From: Pantoea rwandensis
GTDB lineage: Bacteria > Pseudomonadota > Gammaproteobacteria > Enterobacterales > Enterobacteriaceae
Direction: 5' to 3'
Length of the DNA: 64,000 nt
Assembly (NCBI RefSeq): GCF_000759475.1
Contig: NZ_CP009454.1
Span: forward strand, 1,426,001-1,490,000
The translations under genes and the position numbers were made by a program. Positions 49,955 to 59,783 of this stretch are shown here, in pieces. The notes under the pieces are model-generated. The model was not told the DNA's origin. It saw only the letters and a program-made list of their open reading frames with translations, and made no database searches. Numbering within the stretch: the stretch's first letter is position 1; each line of letters opens with the position of its first letter.

Positions 49955-50401
49955 ATGGCAAAGATTGGCATTTTTACAGGTACGGTTTACGGCAATGCAT
50001 TGCTGGTGGCGGAAGAAGCGCAGCCGGTACTGGAAGAGCAGGGCCACGAAGTTAAAGTTTTTGAGGATGCCTCACTGGCGGATTGGCAGGCTTACAGCCA
50101 GGAGGTCATTCTGATTGTCACCTCCACCACTGGACAGGGCGACTTCCCGGACAATATTGCCCGCTTGTATGTGCAGGTACGCGATGAAGTGGGGTATCAG
50201 CCAGCGTTGCGCTACGGCGTGATTGCGCTGGGTGACAGCAGCTATGAAAACTTCTGCGGCGCGGGCAAAACTTTTGATGCCACCTTGCAGGAACAAAGCG
50301 CCAAACGCATCGGTGATGTGTTGCTGGTGGATGCCACTGAAGATCCAGAACCTGAGTCAGTGACCACGCCGTGGGTCGAGAGCTGGGGTAAACTGCTGTA
50401 A
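49955..50401 (+). CDS. yqcA: YqcA, flavodoxin-like protein
   Basis: FMN-binding short flavodoxin of 148 residues (E. coli 149). The FMN phosphate loop appears as [16 protein letters not shown] near the N-terminus, with [12 protein letters not shown] and [13 protein letters not shown] as the other FMN loops. Redox partner unknown. Ribosome site AAGGAG. It ends the yqcC-truC-yqcA operon and faces the convergent garD. Confidence 0.95.
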   Translation: MAKIGIFTGTVYGNALLVAEEAQPVLEEQGHEVKVFEDASLADWQAYSQEVILIVTSTTGQGDFPDNIARLYVQVRDEVGYQPALRYGVIALGDSSYENFCGAGKTFDATLQEQSAKRIGDVLLVDATEDPEPESVTTPWVESWGKLL

Positions 50402-50449
50402 TTCTGCCTTCGCTTTGGTTCTTGCAAGCGACCATAGGCAATCTAAAGA

Positions 50450-50479
50450 GCCTGAAAATGAGGTGATGATTTTTCAGGC
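50450..50479. terminator. Hairpin between convergent yqcA and garD
   Basis: GCCTGAAAA and TTTTCAGGC form a 9-bp stem with a 12-base loop. A second hairpin, CCCCTCT/AGAGGGG, follows at 50493-50517. Each could end transcription from either side, though T-runs are inside the stems, not after them. Confidence 0.5.
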
Positions 50480-50527
50480 CCCTCAGAGTGTTCCCCTCTC
50501 CGATGTTGGAAGAGGGGCAGATGACCC

Positions 50528-52087
50528 TCAGGTCACCGGTGCCGGATTAAACACCGCCAGCTGATTGCGAATGCCCCAGCGATCGGACCAGGTTTGTTTG
50601 CGACCACTGGCGATATCCAGAATCAACTCAAACAACCGCCAGCCCACCTGCTCAATACTCTCCTCGCCGGTAGCAATAGTGCCCGCATTGATATCCATCA
50701 GATCGTGCCAGCGCTCAGCCAGGGCATTGCGCGTCGCCATTTTAATCACCGGAATCGCAGCCAAACCGTAGGGTGTGCCGCGTCCAGTAGTAAACACCTG
50801 CAAGGTAATACCTGACGCCATCTGCTGGGTGCCGCAGACAAAATCACTGGCTGGTGTCGCCGCGTAGATTAAACCGCGTTGAGTCGGGCGCTGTCCGGGT
50901 GACAGCACTTCTACAATCGGACTGCGTCCTGATTTGGCAATCGATCCCAGCGCTTTCTCCACCACGTTCGCCAGGCCGCCTTTCTTATTACCCGGCGAGG
51001 GATTGGCGCTGCGGTCGGTTTGGCCCTGGCTGAGATAATCGTCATACCACGCCATCTCTTCCAGCAGACGTTTACCCACATTTTCATCGACCACGCGCGG
51101 CGTCAGCAGATGTATTGCATCACGCACCTCGGTGACCTCAGAAAACATCACGGTGGCACCGCAGCGCACCAGCAAATCCGAGGCAAAACCGACTGCCGGA
51201 TTGGCCGTCACGCCGGAAAACGCATCGCTGCCGCCGCACTGCGTGCCAATCACCAGTTCTGATGCCGGGCAGATTTCGCGCTGGCGCTGATTAAGCTTCT
51301 TCAAATGGCGTTCGGCGACCTGCAGAATTTCATCGACCATCGCGCCGAAACCGACATGCCGTTCATCCTGCAAACGCACAATGTCATGATCATCCAGCGA
51401 GATGGCCTGCACATCCGGCGTGCCGGTCAGCAGACGCTCCGGCTGTAATTTCTCGCAGCCGAGACTGACAATCATCACTTCCCCCCCAAAATTGGGGTTC
51501 AGCGCGAGGTTATGGATAGTGCGGATCGGCACCACCGCAGCGGGCGCATTAATCGCTACACCACAGCCATAAAGATGATTGAGTGCCACTACGCCATCCA
51601 CGTTGGGATAGCGTGGCAGCAGATCGCGCTCGATCATTTGCACCACGTAATCCACTACGCCAGCCACACAGTGCACGCTGGTGGTGATACCGAGCAGATT
51701 GCGCGTTCCGACGCTGCCATCGGCGTTGCGATAACCCTCAAAGGTGTAACCTTCGAGCGGTGGCAGAGCGGGGGGCACATTGTTCGCCAGTGGCAAACTG
51801 TTGAGCGGAGGCGCTTCGGGTAGCGCCACCAGAGATTCTTCAATCCAGCTCCCTTGCGCAATCGGGCGCAAGGCGGTGCCAATCACTTCGCCGTAGCGCA
51901 GGATGACGCCGTTTTCAGGAATATCCACCAGCGCCACTTTATGTCCCTGCGGGACATGTTCCGTCAGCTGCAGGCCATCTTCAAAGCGGGTGCCAGCCGG
52001 CAATCCCTGATTGTTGACCACGATCGCCACGTTGTCGGCATCGTGTACTTTTATATAAAGCGGTTTCTCTGTTAGCGGTCGGTTCAT
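50528..52087 (-). CDS. garD: GarD, galactarate dehydratase
   Basis: Iron-dependent enzyme that dehydrates galactarate (mucate) to 5-keto-4-deoxy-D-glucarate. The SAF-like N-terminal domain (about 1-100) and the large UxaA/GarD domain show [42 protein letters not shown] and the C-terminal [12 protein letters not shown]. Length 519 (E. coli 523). It is divergent from gudP, whereas in E. coli garD is at a different locus next to garPLRK. A ribosome site GGAAGG precedes the ATG. Confidence 0.96.
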   Translation of the reverse strand: MNRPLTEKPLYIKVHDADNVAIVVNNQGLPAGTRFEDGLQLTEHVPQGHKVALVDIPENGVILRYGEVIGTALRPIAQGSWIEESLVALPEAPPLNSLPLANNVPPALPPLEGYTFEGYRNADGSVGTRNLLGITTSVHCVAGVVDYVVQMIERDLLPRYPNVDGVVALNHLYGCGVAINAPAAVVPIRTIHNLALNPNFGGEVMIVSLGCEKLQPERLLTGTPDVQAISLDDHDIVRLQDERHVGFGAMVDEILQVAERHLKKLNQRQREICPASELVIGTQCGGSDAFSGVTANPAVGFASDLLVRCGATVMFSEVTEVRDAIHLLTPRVVDENVGKRLLEEMAWYDDYLSQGQTDRSANPSPGNKKGGLANVVEKALGSIAKSGRSPIVEVLSPGQRPTQRGLIYAATPASDFVCGTQQMASGITLQVFTTGRGTPYGLAAIPVIKMATRNALAERWHDLMDINAGTIATGEESIEQVGWRLFELILDIASGRKQTWSDRWGIRNQLAVFNPAPVT

Positions 52088-52593
52088 TGCTCACCTTCCA
52101 GTGCGTCGCGCTGTGCATGGCAGCGCGTTGTAAATGCTTCTATCACGTCATCATTTTTTGCCAGCCTCAGTATATGCAGGGGTATTGGCCAGCGCATTGT
52201 GCAACTGACTGGCTTTTGGTGGTTTTAATCGCGGAGTTTGGTTCGTTTATCCAAATACAAGTGAACGGACTCACAAAGCGCAGTTTAGCTGGCTGCTTCT
52301 TAATCAATTCATGGGTGAAAAATCAGGTTCCGTGAGCTACGCCGCAGGGATATGTGCAATTGCCATAAAAACAGCATGAATCAATGCTCATCATCATGCT
52401 TTCTTCCAATGCCTCGTGGTGGGGCTGTTCCTATACTGATTCTCGTTCTTCAACGTTTGGTTATTCGTCACGACGCATCATCGTTTTGCCATAACAACAA
52501 TCGCCGTGTTTAACCCGACATCATTCTGATACCCAACGCGATGTGTATGCAGTCAGAGTGGATGTAGCGTTCGCTATATTTCAGGAGTGCATC
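52088..52593. promoter_or_regulatory. garD-gudP divergent control region
   Basis: A 506-bp AT-rich intergenic region without a gene must hold the promoters for both catabolic units. A CRP-like site lies at 52260-52275. In E. coli, CdaR activates gar and gud genes; its operator is not defined well enough for me to mark it by eye. TCAGGAG before position 52594 is the gudP ribosome site. Confidence 0.6.
52260..52275. promoter_or_regulatory. Candidate CRP-binding site in garD-gudP region
   Basis: AGTGAACGGACTCACA fits the CRP consensus TGTGA-N6-TCACA with one mismatch. It lies 173 bp from the garD start and about 319 bp from gudP. Catabolite control of sugar-acid use makes this plausible, but the match alone is modest. 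Confidence 0.45.
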
Positions 52594-53940
52594 ATGAATA
52601 GTTTCAGCCAGACAGCGGAAGCGGTGCAAAAACGCACCAACGCCCGTTACTGGATTGTGGTGATGTTATTTATCGTCACTTCATTCAACTACGGTGACCG
52701 TGCGACCATTTCGATTGCCGGTTCCGCGATGTCTAAAGATATCGGCCTCGATTCGGTCGGTCTGGGATATATCTTCTCCGCCTTCTCATGGGCGTATGTC
52801 ATCGGTCAGATTCCTGGCGGCTGGCTGCTCGACCGCTTTGGATCTAAACGCGTTTACTTTTGGAGTATTTTCCTCTGGTCGCTGTTTACTCTGCTGCAGG
52901 GGTTCGTAGACCTGTTCAGTGGTTTCGGCATCGTGATCTCACTGTTCCTGCTGCGCTTTCTGGTTGGCCTGGCGGAGGCACCTTCCTTCCCGGGTAACAG
53001 CCGCATTGTGGCAGCCTGGTTCCCGGCACAAGAGCGCGGTACCGCCGTCGCAATTTTCAACTCGGCACAGTATTTCGCTACGGTGATTTTCGCCCCGATC
53101 ATGGGCTGGCTGGTGGCGGAAGTGGGCTGGGCGCACGTGTTCTGGTTTATGGGCGGTCTGGGCATCATCCTCAGCTTCGTCTGGCTGAAGTTCATGCACG
53201 ATCCGAACAACCATCCGGGCGTGAATAAGGCTGAGCTGGAGTATATGGAACAGGGCGGCGCGCTGATCAATATGGATGCCAAAAAAGCCGACCGCAAAGT
53301 GAGCTGGGATGAGAAGTGGTATCAAATCAAACAGCTGCTCTCGACTCGCATGATGTGGGGTATCTATCTCGGACAATATTGCGTTAACGCACTGACCTAC
53401 TTCTTCATTACCTGGTTCCCGGTGTATCTGGTACAAGCGCGCGGCATGTCGATTCTGAAAGCAGGCATGATCGCCTCGATTCCCGCTATCTGTGGCTTCC
53501 TCGGTGGTGTGTTAGGTGGCGTGATTTCCGATTACCTGATGCGCAAAACCGGTTCGCTGAATATTGCGCGTAAGACGCCAATTGTGGTCGGCATGCTGCT
53601 CTCCATCAGCATGGTGATGTGTAACTACACCGAAACCGAATGGGTGGTGGTGCTGTTTATGGCATTGGCGTTCTTCGGCAAGGGCATCGGTGCGCTGGGC
53701 TGGGCGGTGATGGCAGATACCGCACCGAAAGAGATCAGTGGATTGAGCGGTGGCTTGTTCAACATGTTCGGCAACTTCTCCGGCATCGTCACGCCCATTG
53801 CTATCGGCTACATCATCGCCGCTTCCGGTTCTTTCGAAGGTGCGCTGATTTATGTCGGCATCCACGCCTTTGTTGCTGCGTTTAGCTTCCTGTTCATTAC
53901 GGGTGATATCAAACGTATTGAACTGAAACACCGAGCATAA
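52594..53940 (+). CDS. gudP: GudP, glucarate/galactarate transporter (MFS, ACS family)
   Basis: Inner-membrane symporter for D-glucarate and probably galactarate. Twelve hydrophobic segments and the ACS-family motifs NYGDRATIS (TM1) and GGWLLDRFGSKRVY are visible. I use the ATG at 52594 (448 residues; E. coli 450), preceded by TCAGGAG; the longer frame has no hydrophobic logic. First gene of the gud-gar operon, 9 bp before gudX. No garP is present, so this carrier may serve both substrates. Confidence 0.94.
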   Translation: MNSFSQTAEAVQKRTNARYWIVVMLFIVTSFNYGDRATISIAGSAMSKDIGLDSVGLGYIFSAFSWAYVIGQIPGGWLLDRFGSKRVYFWSIFLWSLFTLLQGFVDLFSGFGIVISLFLLRFLVGLAEAPSFPGNSRIVAAWFPAQERGTAVAIFNSAQYFATVIFAPIMGWLVAEVGWAHVFWFMGGLGIILSFVWLKFMHDPNNHPGVNKAELEYMEQGGALINMDAKKADRKVSWDEKWYQIKQLLSTRMMWGIYLGQYCVNALTYFFITWFPVYLVQARGMSILKAGMIASIPAICGFLGGVLGGVISDYLMRKTGSLNIARKTPIVVGMLLSISMVMCNYTETEWVVVLFMALAFFGKGIGALGWAVMADTAPKEISGLSGGLFNMFGNFSGIVTPIAIGYIIAASGSFEGALIYVGIHAFVAAFSFLFITGDIKRIELKHRA

Positions 53941-53949
53941 GGACGAACT

Positions 53950-55296
53950 ATGAATACGCAAAGTAGCCCGGTGATCACCGATATGCAGGTGATTCCGGTT
54001 GCCGGTTACGACAGCATGTTGCTGAACATTGGTGGAGCGCACAGCGCCTGCTTCACCCGCAACATCGTGGTATTGACCGACAGTGATGGTCATACCGGCG
54101 TCGGTGAAGCGCCGGGTGGCGAAACCATTTACCAAACCCTGGTAGAGGCGATTCCACAGGTCAAAGGCCAGCAGGTGGCGCGCATGAACCGCCTGGTGCA
54201 GCAGGTGCACAAAGGCAATCAGTCGGCGGATTTCGATACCTTCGGCAAAGGGGCCTGGACCTTCGAACTGCGCGTCAACGCGGTGGCGGCGCTGGAAGCC
54301 GCACTGCTGGATTTACTGGGCCAATGTCTGGGCGTGCCGGTGGCAGAACTGCTCGGGCCGGGACAGCAGCGCGATGAGGTCACGGTACTCGGTTATCTGT
54401 TCTATCTCGGCGATCGTCGCAAAACCGATTTACCGTACCTGACCGGCGAAGGTGCCAGCCATGACTGGTATCACCTGCGCCATCAGGAAGCCTTAACGCC
54501 GGAAGCGGTGGTGCGTTTAGCCGAAGCGGCGCAGGACAAATATGGATTCAAAGATTTCAAACTGAAGGGCGGCGTATTGCCGGGTGAGCAGGAGATTGAA
54601 TCCGCGGCCGCACTGAAAAAACGCTTCCCGGATGCACGCATCACTGTCGATCCCAATGGTGCCTGGACGCTGGATGAAGCGATTGGCTTGTGCAAAGGCA
54701 TGGGTGATGTGCTGACCTACGCCGAAGATCCGTGCGGTGCCGAACAGGGTTATTCCGGCCGTGAAGTGATGGCGGAGTTCCGACGCGCCACTGGATTGCC
54801 GGTCGCCACCAATATGATCGCCACCAACTGGCGCGAGATGAATCACGCGGTGATGCTCAATTCGGTGGATATCCCGCTGGCCGATCCGCACTTCTGGACG
54901 CTGAGCGGTGCGGTGCGCGTGGCGCAACTGTGCGACGACTGGGGCTTAACCTGGGGTTGCCACTCCAACAACCACTTCGACATTTCGCTGGCGATGTTTA
55001 CCCACGTTGGCGCTGCCGCACCGGGCAAACCGACAGCTATCGATACCCACTGGATTTGGCAGGAAGGCGATCAGCGCCTCACTAAAGAGCCGCTGCAAAT
55101 CCGCAACGGCAAAATCGCGGTGCCGGATAAGCCCGGCCTCGGCGTTGAGCTGGATTGGGATCGTCTGCATCAGGCCAATGCCCTCTATAAATCACTGCCA
55201 GCGGGCGCACGTAATGACGCCACCGCGATGCAGTATCTGGTTCCCGGTTGGTCATTCGACCGCAAGCGCCCGGCCTTCGGTCGCCGTCATGCATAA
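53950..55296 (+). CDS. gudX: GudX, glucarate dehydratase-related protein
   Basis: Enolase-superfamily paralogue of GudD, 448 residues (E. coli 446). Metal and catalytic motifs are kept: [28 protein letters not shown] and GCHSNNHFD. It differs from GudD in several active-site neighbours, for example Cys before the catalytic His where GudD has Ser. In E. coli GudX has weak activity and an uncertain role. Closely linked to gudP (9 bp) and gudD (10 bp). Confidence 0.95.
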   Translation: MNTQSSPVITDMQVIPVAGYDSMLLNIGGAHSACFTRNIVVLTDSDGHTGVGEAPGGETIYQTLVEAIPQVKGQQVARMNRLVQQVHKGNQSADFDTFGKGAWTFELRVNAVAALEAALLDLLGQCLGVPVAELLGPGQQRDEVTVLGYLFYLGDRRKTDLPYLTGEGASHDWYHLRHQEALTPEAVVRLAEAAQDKYGFKDFKLKGGVLPGEQEIESAAALKKRFPDARITVDPNGAWTLDEAIGLCKGMGDVLTYAEDPCGAEQGYSGREVMAEFRRATGLPVATNMIATNWREMNHAVMLNSVDIPLADPHFWTLSGAVRVAQLCDDWGLTWGCHSNNHFDISLAMFTHVGAAAPGKPTAIDTHWIWQEGDQRLTKEPLQIRNGKIAVPDKPGLGVELDWDRLHQANALYKSLPAGARNDATAMQYLVPGWSFDRKRPAFGRRHA

Positions 55297-55306
55297 GGAG
55301 CAGGAA

Positions 55307-56638
55307 ATGAGTCAGACCCCGAAAATTACATCGTTGCAAGTCATTCCGGTGGCCGGTCACGACAGCATGTTGCTCAATCTGAGCGGCGCACACTCGCCGT
55401 TCTTCACCCGCAACATCGTCATCATCAAAGATAACTCAGGCCATGCCGGCGTCGGGGAGATTCCGGGCGGCGAAAAGATTCGTCAGACGCTGGAAGATGC
55501 TGCGGCGCTGGTGGTGCAAAAAACCGTAGGCGAGTACAAGAACATCCTCAATCTGGTACGCAGCACCTTTGCGGATCGCGATTCGAGTGGCCGTGGTAAC
55601 CAGACGTTTGACCTGCGTACCACCATCCATGTGGTGACCGGCATTGAAGCGGCGTTGCTGGATCTGCTGGGTCAGCATCTGGGCGTCAACGTTGCGTCAC
55701 TGCTGGGAGATGGGCAGCAACGCGATCGCGTGGAGATGCTGGGTTACCTGTTCTACGTCGGCGATCGTAAGAAAACCTCGCTGCCTTATCAGAGCCAGGA
55801 AGATGAGAAATGCGACTGGTATCGTCTGCGTCATGAAGAGGCATTGACGCCAGATACCGTAGTGCGTCTTGCCGAAGCCGCCTATGAAAAATATGGCTTC
55901 AACGATTTCAAACTCAAAGGCGGCGTGCTGCGCGGTGGCGAAGAAGCCGAAGCCGTCACTGCTCTGGCGAAACGCTTCCCGCAGGCGCGTGTGACGCTCG
56001 ACCCTAACGGTGCCTGGTCGCTGAATGAGGCGATTCTGCTCGGTAAACAACTTAAAGGCGTGCTGGCGTATGCGGAGGATCCGTGTGGCGCTGAGCAGGG
56101 CTATTCCGGGCGTGAAGTGATGGCGGAATTCCGTCGCGCGACTGGCTTGCCAACGGCCACCAACATGATTGCCACCGACTGGCGTCAAATGGGCCACACG
56201 CTGTCGCTGCAATCGGTGGATATCCCGCTGGCCGACCCGCATTTCTGGACCATGCAAGGTTCGGTGCGCGTGGCGCAGATGTGCCACGACTTCGGCCTGA
56301 CCTGGGGTTCGCACTCCAACAACCATTTCGATATTTCGCTGGCGATGTTCACCCACGTAGCCGCTGCTGCGCCAGGCGCCATTACCGCCATCGATACCCA
56401 CTGGATTTGGCAGGAGGGCAACCAGCGCCTGACCAAAGAGCCGTTCCAAATCAAAGGCGGCATGGTACAGGTGCCGCAGAAACCCGGTCTCGGCGTCGAG
56501 CTGGATATGGATCAGGTGATGCAGGCCAACGCGCTGTATCAGAAACACGGTTTGGGCGCGCGTGATGATGCGCAAGCGATGCAGTACCTCGTGCCGAACT
56601 GGACTTTCGATAACAAGCGTCCGTGCCTGGTGCGCTAA
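55307..56638 (+). CDS. gudD: GudD, D-glucarate dehydratase
   Basis: Dehydrates D-glucarate (and epimerises L-idarate) to 5-keto-4-deoxy-D-glucarate. General bases are Lys204 in FKLKGG and His336 in GSHSNNHFD (Lys207 and His339 in E. coli); metal ligands are Asp232, Glu257 and Asn286. I use the ATG at 55307 with AAGGAG upstream; the open frame extends far into gudX but that part is out-of-frame sequence. Length 443 (E. coli 446). Confidence 0.97.
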   Translation: MSQTPKITSLQVIPVAGHDSMLLNLSGAHSPFFTRNIVIIKDNSGHAGVGEIPGGEKIRQTLEDAAALVVQKTVGEYKNILNLVRSTFADRDSSGRGNQTFDLRTTIHVVTGIEAALLDLLGQHLGVNVASLLGDGQQRDRVEMLGYLFYVGDRKKTSLPYQSQEDEKCDWYRLRHEEALTPDTVVRLAEAAYEKYGFNDFKLKGGVLRGGEEAEAVTALAKRFPQARVTLDPNGAWSLNEAILLGKQLKGVLAYAEDPCGAEQGYSGREVMAEFRRATGLPTATNMIATDWRQMGHTLSLQSVDIPLADPHFWTMQGSVRVAQMCHDFGLTWGSHSNNHFDISLAMFTHVAAAAPGAITAIDTHWIWQEGNQRLTKEPFQIKGGMVQVPQKPGLGVELDMDQVMQANALYQKHGLGARDDAQAMQYLVPNWTFDNKRPCLVR

Positions 56639-56690
56639 TGTTTCCGGCGCTCCGTGCGGGCGCCTGTTGTAACCGACTGGAGTAATCACA

Positions 56691-57458
56691 ATGAGCAATG
56701 CCTGGCCGAACACTTTTCGTCGCCGTTTACTGGCAGGGGAAACCCTGATTGGTAGCTGGTGCGCGCTTGCTAGCCCGATTTCCACCGAAGTTCTGGGCCT
56801 GGCGGGCTTTGACTGGCTGGTGCTGGATGGCGAGCACGCGCCAAACGACATCACCACCTTTATCCCGCAGTTGATGGCGCTGAAGGGCAGCCACAGTGCG
56901 CCGGTAGTGCGTCCGCCGTGCAATGAGCCGATTATCATCAAACGCCTGCTGGATATTGGTTTCTATAACTTCCTGGTGCCGTTTGTGGAGACCGAAGAAG
57001 AGGCGATTCGCGCCGTAGCGTCAACGCGCTATCCGCCAGCGGGCATTCGCGGCGTGTCGGTTTCGCATCGCAGCAACATGTACGGCACGCTGCCGGATTA
57101 CAACGCCACCATCAATGACAACATCACCGTGTTGGTGCAAATCGAAACTCAGCAGGCCGTGGATAACATCGACGCGATCGCTGCCGTTGACGGCGTGGAT
57201 GGCATTTTTGTCGGCCCGGGTGACTTGTCTGCCGCACTCGGCTATCTCGGCCAGCCTGCGCATCCTGAAGTGTTGAAAGTGATTAAACACATTTTTGAAC
57301 GTGCCAAAGCAGCAGGTAAACCCAGCGGCATTCTGGCGCCGGTGGAAGCTGACGCACGTCGTTATCTGGAATGGGGTGCCACCTTCGTTGCTGTGGGCAG
57401 CGATCTGGGTGTTTTCCGCAACGCCACGCAGGCGCTGTGCGACAAATTTAAGAAATAA
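56691..57458 (+). CDS. garL: GarL, 5-keto-4-deoxy-D-glucarate aldolase
   Basis: Class II aldolase of the HpcH/HpaI family that splits 5-keto-4-deoxy-D-glucarate to pyruvate and tartronate semialdehyde. The motif [11 protein letters not shown] holds the catalytic His, and [13 protein letters not shown] and [12 protein letters not shown] hold the metal-binding Glu and Asp. Length 255 (E. coli 256). It follows gudD by 52 bp, joining the gud and gar steps in one operon. Confidence 0.96.
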   Translation: MSNAWPNTFRRRLLAGETLIGSWCALASPISTEVLGLAGFDWLVLDGEHAPNDITTFIPQLMALKGSHSAPVVRPPCNEPIIIKRLLDIGFYNFLVPFVETEEEAIRAVASTRYPPAGIRGVSVSHRSNMYGTLPDYNATINDNITVLVQIETQQAVDNIDAIAAVDGVDGIFVGPGDLSAALGYLGQPAHPEVLKVIKHIFERAKAAGKPSGILAPVEADARRYLEWGATFVAVGSDLGVFRNATQALCDKFKK

Positions 57459-57477
57459 CTGACGAAGGGGAAAGGCA

Positions 57478-58362
57478 ATGAAAATTGGATTTATCGGCCT
57501 CGGTATTATGGGCAAACCGATGAGTAAAAACCTGGTGAAAGCCGGTTATTCGCTGGTGGTGCGTGACCACAACGTTAGCAACGAAGCTGAACTGGTGGAA
57601 CTGGGCGCCACCGTGGCGAAAACGCCAAAAGAGGTCGCCGAACAGGTTGATGTGGTGATCACCATGGTGCCGAACTCACCGCAGGTGAAAGAGGTTTGCC
57701 TCGGCGCCAACGGGATTATCGAAGGCGCGAAGCCTGGCCTGATTGTGATCGACATGAGTTCGATTGCGCCACTGGCCAGCCGTGAAGTGCACGATGCGCT
57801 GGCAGAAAAAGGCATCAAGATGCTGGATGCGCCGGTCAGTGGTGGCGAGCCGAAAGCGATTGAGGGCACGCTGTCCGTGATGGTCGGTGGCGATAAAGCG
57901 GTATTCGACCAATGCTACGACATCATGAAAGCCATGGCGGGTTCCGTGGTGCACACCGGTGATATCGGTGCAGGCAACGTGACCAAGCTGGCGAACCAGG
58001 TGATTGTGGCGCTGAACATCGCGGCGATGTCCGAAGCGCTGTCGCTGGCAACCAAAGCCGGTGTAAACCCAGAACTGGTCTATCAGGCGATTCGTGGTGG
58101 GCTGGCAGGCAGCACGGTACTTGATGCCAAAGCGCCAATGGTGCTGGATCGTAACTTCAAGCCGGGCTTCCGCATCGATCTGCACATCAAGGATTTGGCG
58201 AATGCGCTGGACACTTCACACGGCATTGGCGCGCATCTGCCGCTGACGGCTGCGGTGATGGAAATGATGCAGGCACTGAAAGTCGACGGTAAGGGCACTT
58301 CTGACCATAGTGCGCTGGCTTGCTATTATGAAAAATTAGCTCAGGTCGAGATCACCCGGTAG
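57478..58362 (+). CDS. garR: GarR, tartronate semialdehyde reductase
   Basis: NAD(P)H-dependent beta-hydroxyacid dehydrogenase that reduces tartronate semialdehyde to D-glycerate. The Rossmann motif IGFIGLGIMGKPMSKNL starts the protein; DAPVSGGEPKAIEGTL is the substrate site; the catalytic Lys lies in GAGNVTKLANQ. Length 294, exactly E. coli GarR. It lies 19 bp after garL. Confidence 0.96.
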   Translation: MKIGFIGLGIMGKPMSKNLVKAGYSLVVRDHNVSNEAELVELGATVAKTPKEVAEQVDVVITMVPNSPQVKEVCLGANGIIEGAKPGLIVIDMSSIAPLASREVHDALAEKGIKMLDAPVSGGEPKAIEGTLSVMVGGDKAVFDQCYDIMKAMAGSVVHTGDIGAGNVTKLANQVIVALNIAAMSEALSLATKAGVNPELVYQAIRGGLAGSTVLDAKAPMVLDRNFKPGFRIDLHIKDLANALDTSHGIGAHLPLTAAVMEMMQALKVDGKGTSDHSALACYYEKLAQVEITR

Positions 58363-58369
58363 TTTGCCT

Positions 58370-58393
58370 GTCCGGTGTCTGCGGATGCCGGAC
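58370..58393 (+). other. Hairpin between garR and garK
   Basis: GTCCGG (58370-58375) pairs with CCGGAC (58388-58393) around a 12-base loop, 8 bp after the garR stop. No T-run follows; it may modulate read-through or mRNA stability between garR and garK. Confidence 0.4.
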
Positions 58394-58447
58394 TGCTCAC
58401 TGCTTTAGCAGGACGGAATTCCGTCACCCATCGCGCTCGGATTGCCT

Positions 58448-59587
58448 ATGAAAATTGTCATCGCACCGGATTCATATAAAGAGAGTTTGTCTGCCCTGGA
58501 AGTGGCTGCGGCGATTGAAGCGGGATTTAGCGAGATTTTTCCCGACGCCGAATACGTGAAAATACCGGTCGCCGACGGTGGTGAAGGCACGGTAGAAGCC
58601 ATGGTGGCGGCGACGCAAGGAAGTATTGTCAGATTAACCGTGACCGGACCGCTCGGCGCGCCGGTTGAGGCTTTTTACGGATTATCCGGTGATGAACGCA
58701 GCGCATTTATCGAAATGGCGGCAGCCAGCGGTCTGGAACTGGTGCCGGCCGCGCAGCGTGACCCGCTGATCACCAACTCTTATGGCACCGGCGAGCTGAT
58801 CAAAAATGCGCTCGATCGCGGTGTTGACCACATCATTATTGGCATTGGCGGCAGCGCCACTAACGATGGGGGATCCGGCATGATGCAGGCGCTGGGCGCT
58901 CGCTTGCTGGATCAGCAGGGCAATGAGATTGCCTTTGGTGGCGGCGCACTGCCGCAGCTGGCGCGGATTGAAATCGATCAGCTGGATCAACGTATTCAGC
59001 AGTGCCGCATAGAAGTGGCCTGCGATGTCACTAATCCTTTGACCGGTGAAGAGGGTGCCTCGGCGATCTTTGGTCCACAAAAAGGAGCCACGCCGGAACT
59101 GGTGCAGCAACTGGATAACGCGCTGGCGCATTACGCTGAGATTATCCATCGCGATTTAGACATCAATGTGCTGCACATTGCGGGCGGCGGTGCGGCGGGG
59201 GGCATGGGCGCGGCACTGCATGCGTTTTGCCAGGCCGAGCTGCGTCGCGGTATTGAGATCGTCACGGAAGCCCTTGGGTTAGCGGATCAGGTGCAAGATG
59301 CCGATCTGGTGATTACCGGCGAAGGGCGCATTGATAGCCAGACGATTAACGGCAAAGTGCCGATTGGTGTGGCGAAGGTGGCGAAGCAGTTTAACAAGCC
59401 GGTAATTGGCATTGCGGGCAGTTTAACCGCAGATGTTGGCGTGGTGCACCAGCACGGGCTGGATGCGGTTTTCAGTGTGCTGTTCAGCATTGGCTCGCTG
59501 GAGGATGCATTAGCCAATGCGGCGCAAAATGTGCGACTGACCGCGCGCAATGTGGCGGCAACGATCAAGGTGGGGCAGGCCTTATAG
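58448..59587 (+). CDS. garK: GarK, glycerate 2-kinase
   Basis: Phosphorylates D-glycerate to 2-phosphoglycerate, connecting the pathway to glycolysis. The start [50 protein letters not shown] and [21 protein letters not shown] are diagnostic. I use the ATG at 58448; an in-frame TTG lies 6 bp before it. Length 379 (E. coli 381). Odd: the last 57 bp, including the stop, are repeated in tandem just downstream. Confidence 0.95.
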   Translation: MKIVIAPDSYKESLSALEVAAAIEAGFSEIFPDAEYVKIPVADGGEGTVEAMVAATQGSIVRLTVTGPLGAPVEAFYGLSGDERSAFIEMAAASGLELVPAAQRDPLITNSYGTGELIKNALDRGVDHIIIGIGGSATNDGGSGMMQALGARLLDQQGNEIAFGGGALPQLARIEIDQLDQRIQQCRIEVACDVTNPLTGEEGASAIFGPQKGATPELVQQLDNALAHYAEIIHRDLDINVLHIAGGGAAGGMGAALHAFCQAELRRGIEIVTEALGLADQVQDADLVITGEGRIDSQTINGKVPIGVAKVAKQFNKPVIGIAGSLTADVGVVHQHGLDAVFSVLFSIGSLEDALANAAQNVRLTARNVAATIKVGQAL

Positions 59588-59644
59588 ATGCGGCTGATCG
59601 CGCGCAATGTCGTGGCAGTGAACAATGTGGGGCTGGCCTTACAG
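59531..59644 (+). repeat. Tandem duplication of the garK 3' end (2 x 57 bp)
   Basis: 59531-59587 (last 18 codons of garK plus TAG) is repeated at 59588-59644. By eye, 46 of 57 positions agree (about 81%). In the second unit the stop codon TAG has become CAG, so the copied frame reads on for a short way. The length is a multiple of three. Confidence 0.8.
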
Positions 59645-59664
59645 GCGCGCCCCTCTCATCCTAA

Positions 59665-59688
59665 CCCTCTCCCGTTATCGGGTGAGGG
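59665..59688. repeat. Palindromic CCCTCTCCCG hairpin between garK and barA
   Basis: CCCTCTCCCG, loop TTAT and CGGGTGAGGG form a 10-bp stem with one mismatch, between the converging garK and barA genes. It resembles common enterobacterial CCCTCTCCC/GGGAGAGGG intergenic hairpins. No T-run follows, so it may act as a weak terminator or be a dispersed repeat. Confidence 0.5.
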
Positions 59689-59783
59689 GGACTGTTGGTT
59701 GCGATGATGGAGGCGACGAGTCATTCTTTAACCTGGCTCGATTAACTCTCTTTTGTGAGTGGCAGAGGGCATGAAACGTTCCC

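Noticed and set aside
55697..56941. 414-codon open frame on the minus strand across gudD and garL
   Set aside because: It is antisense to two clearly recognisable genes, shows no family motifs, and is explained by their codon bias.
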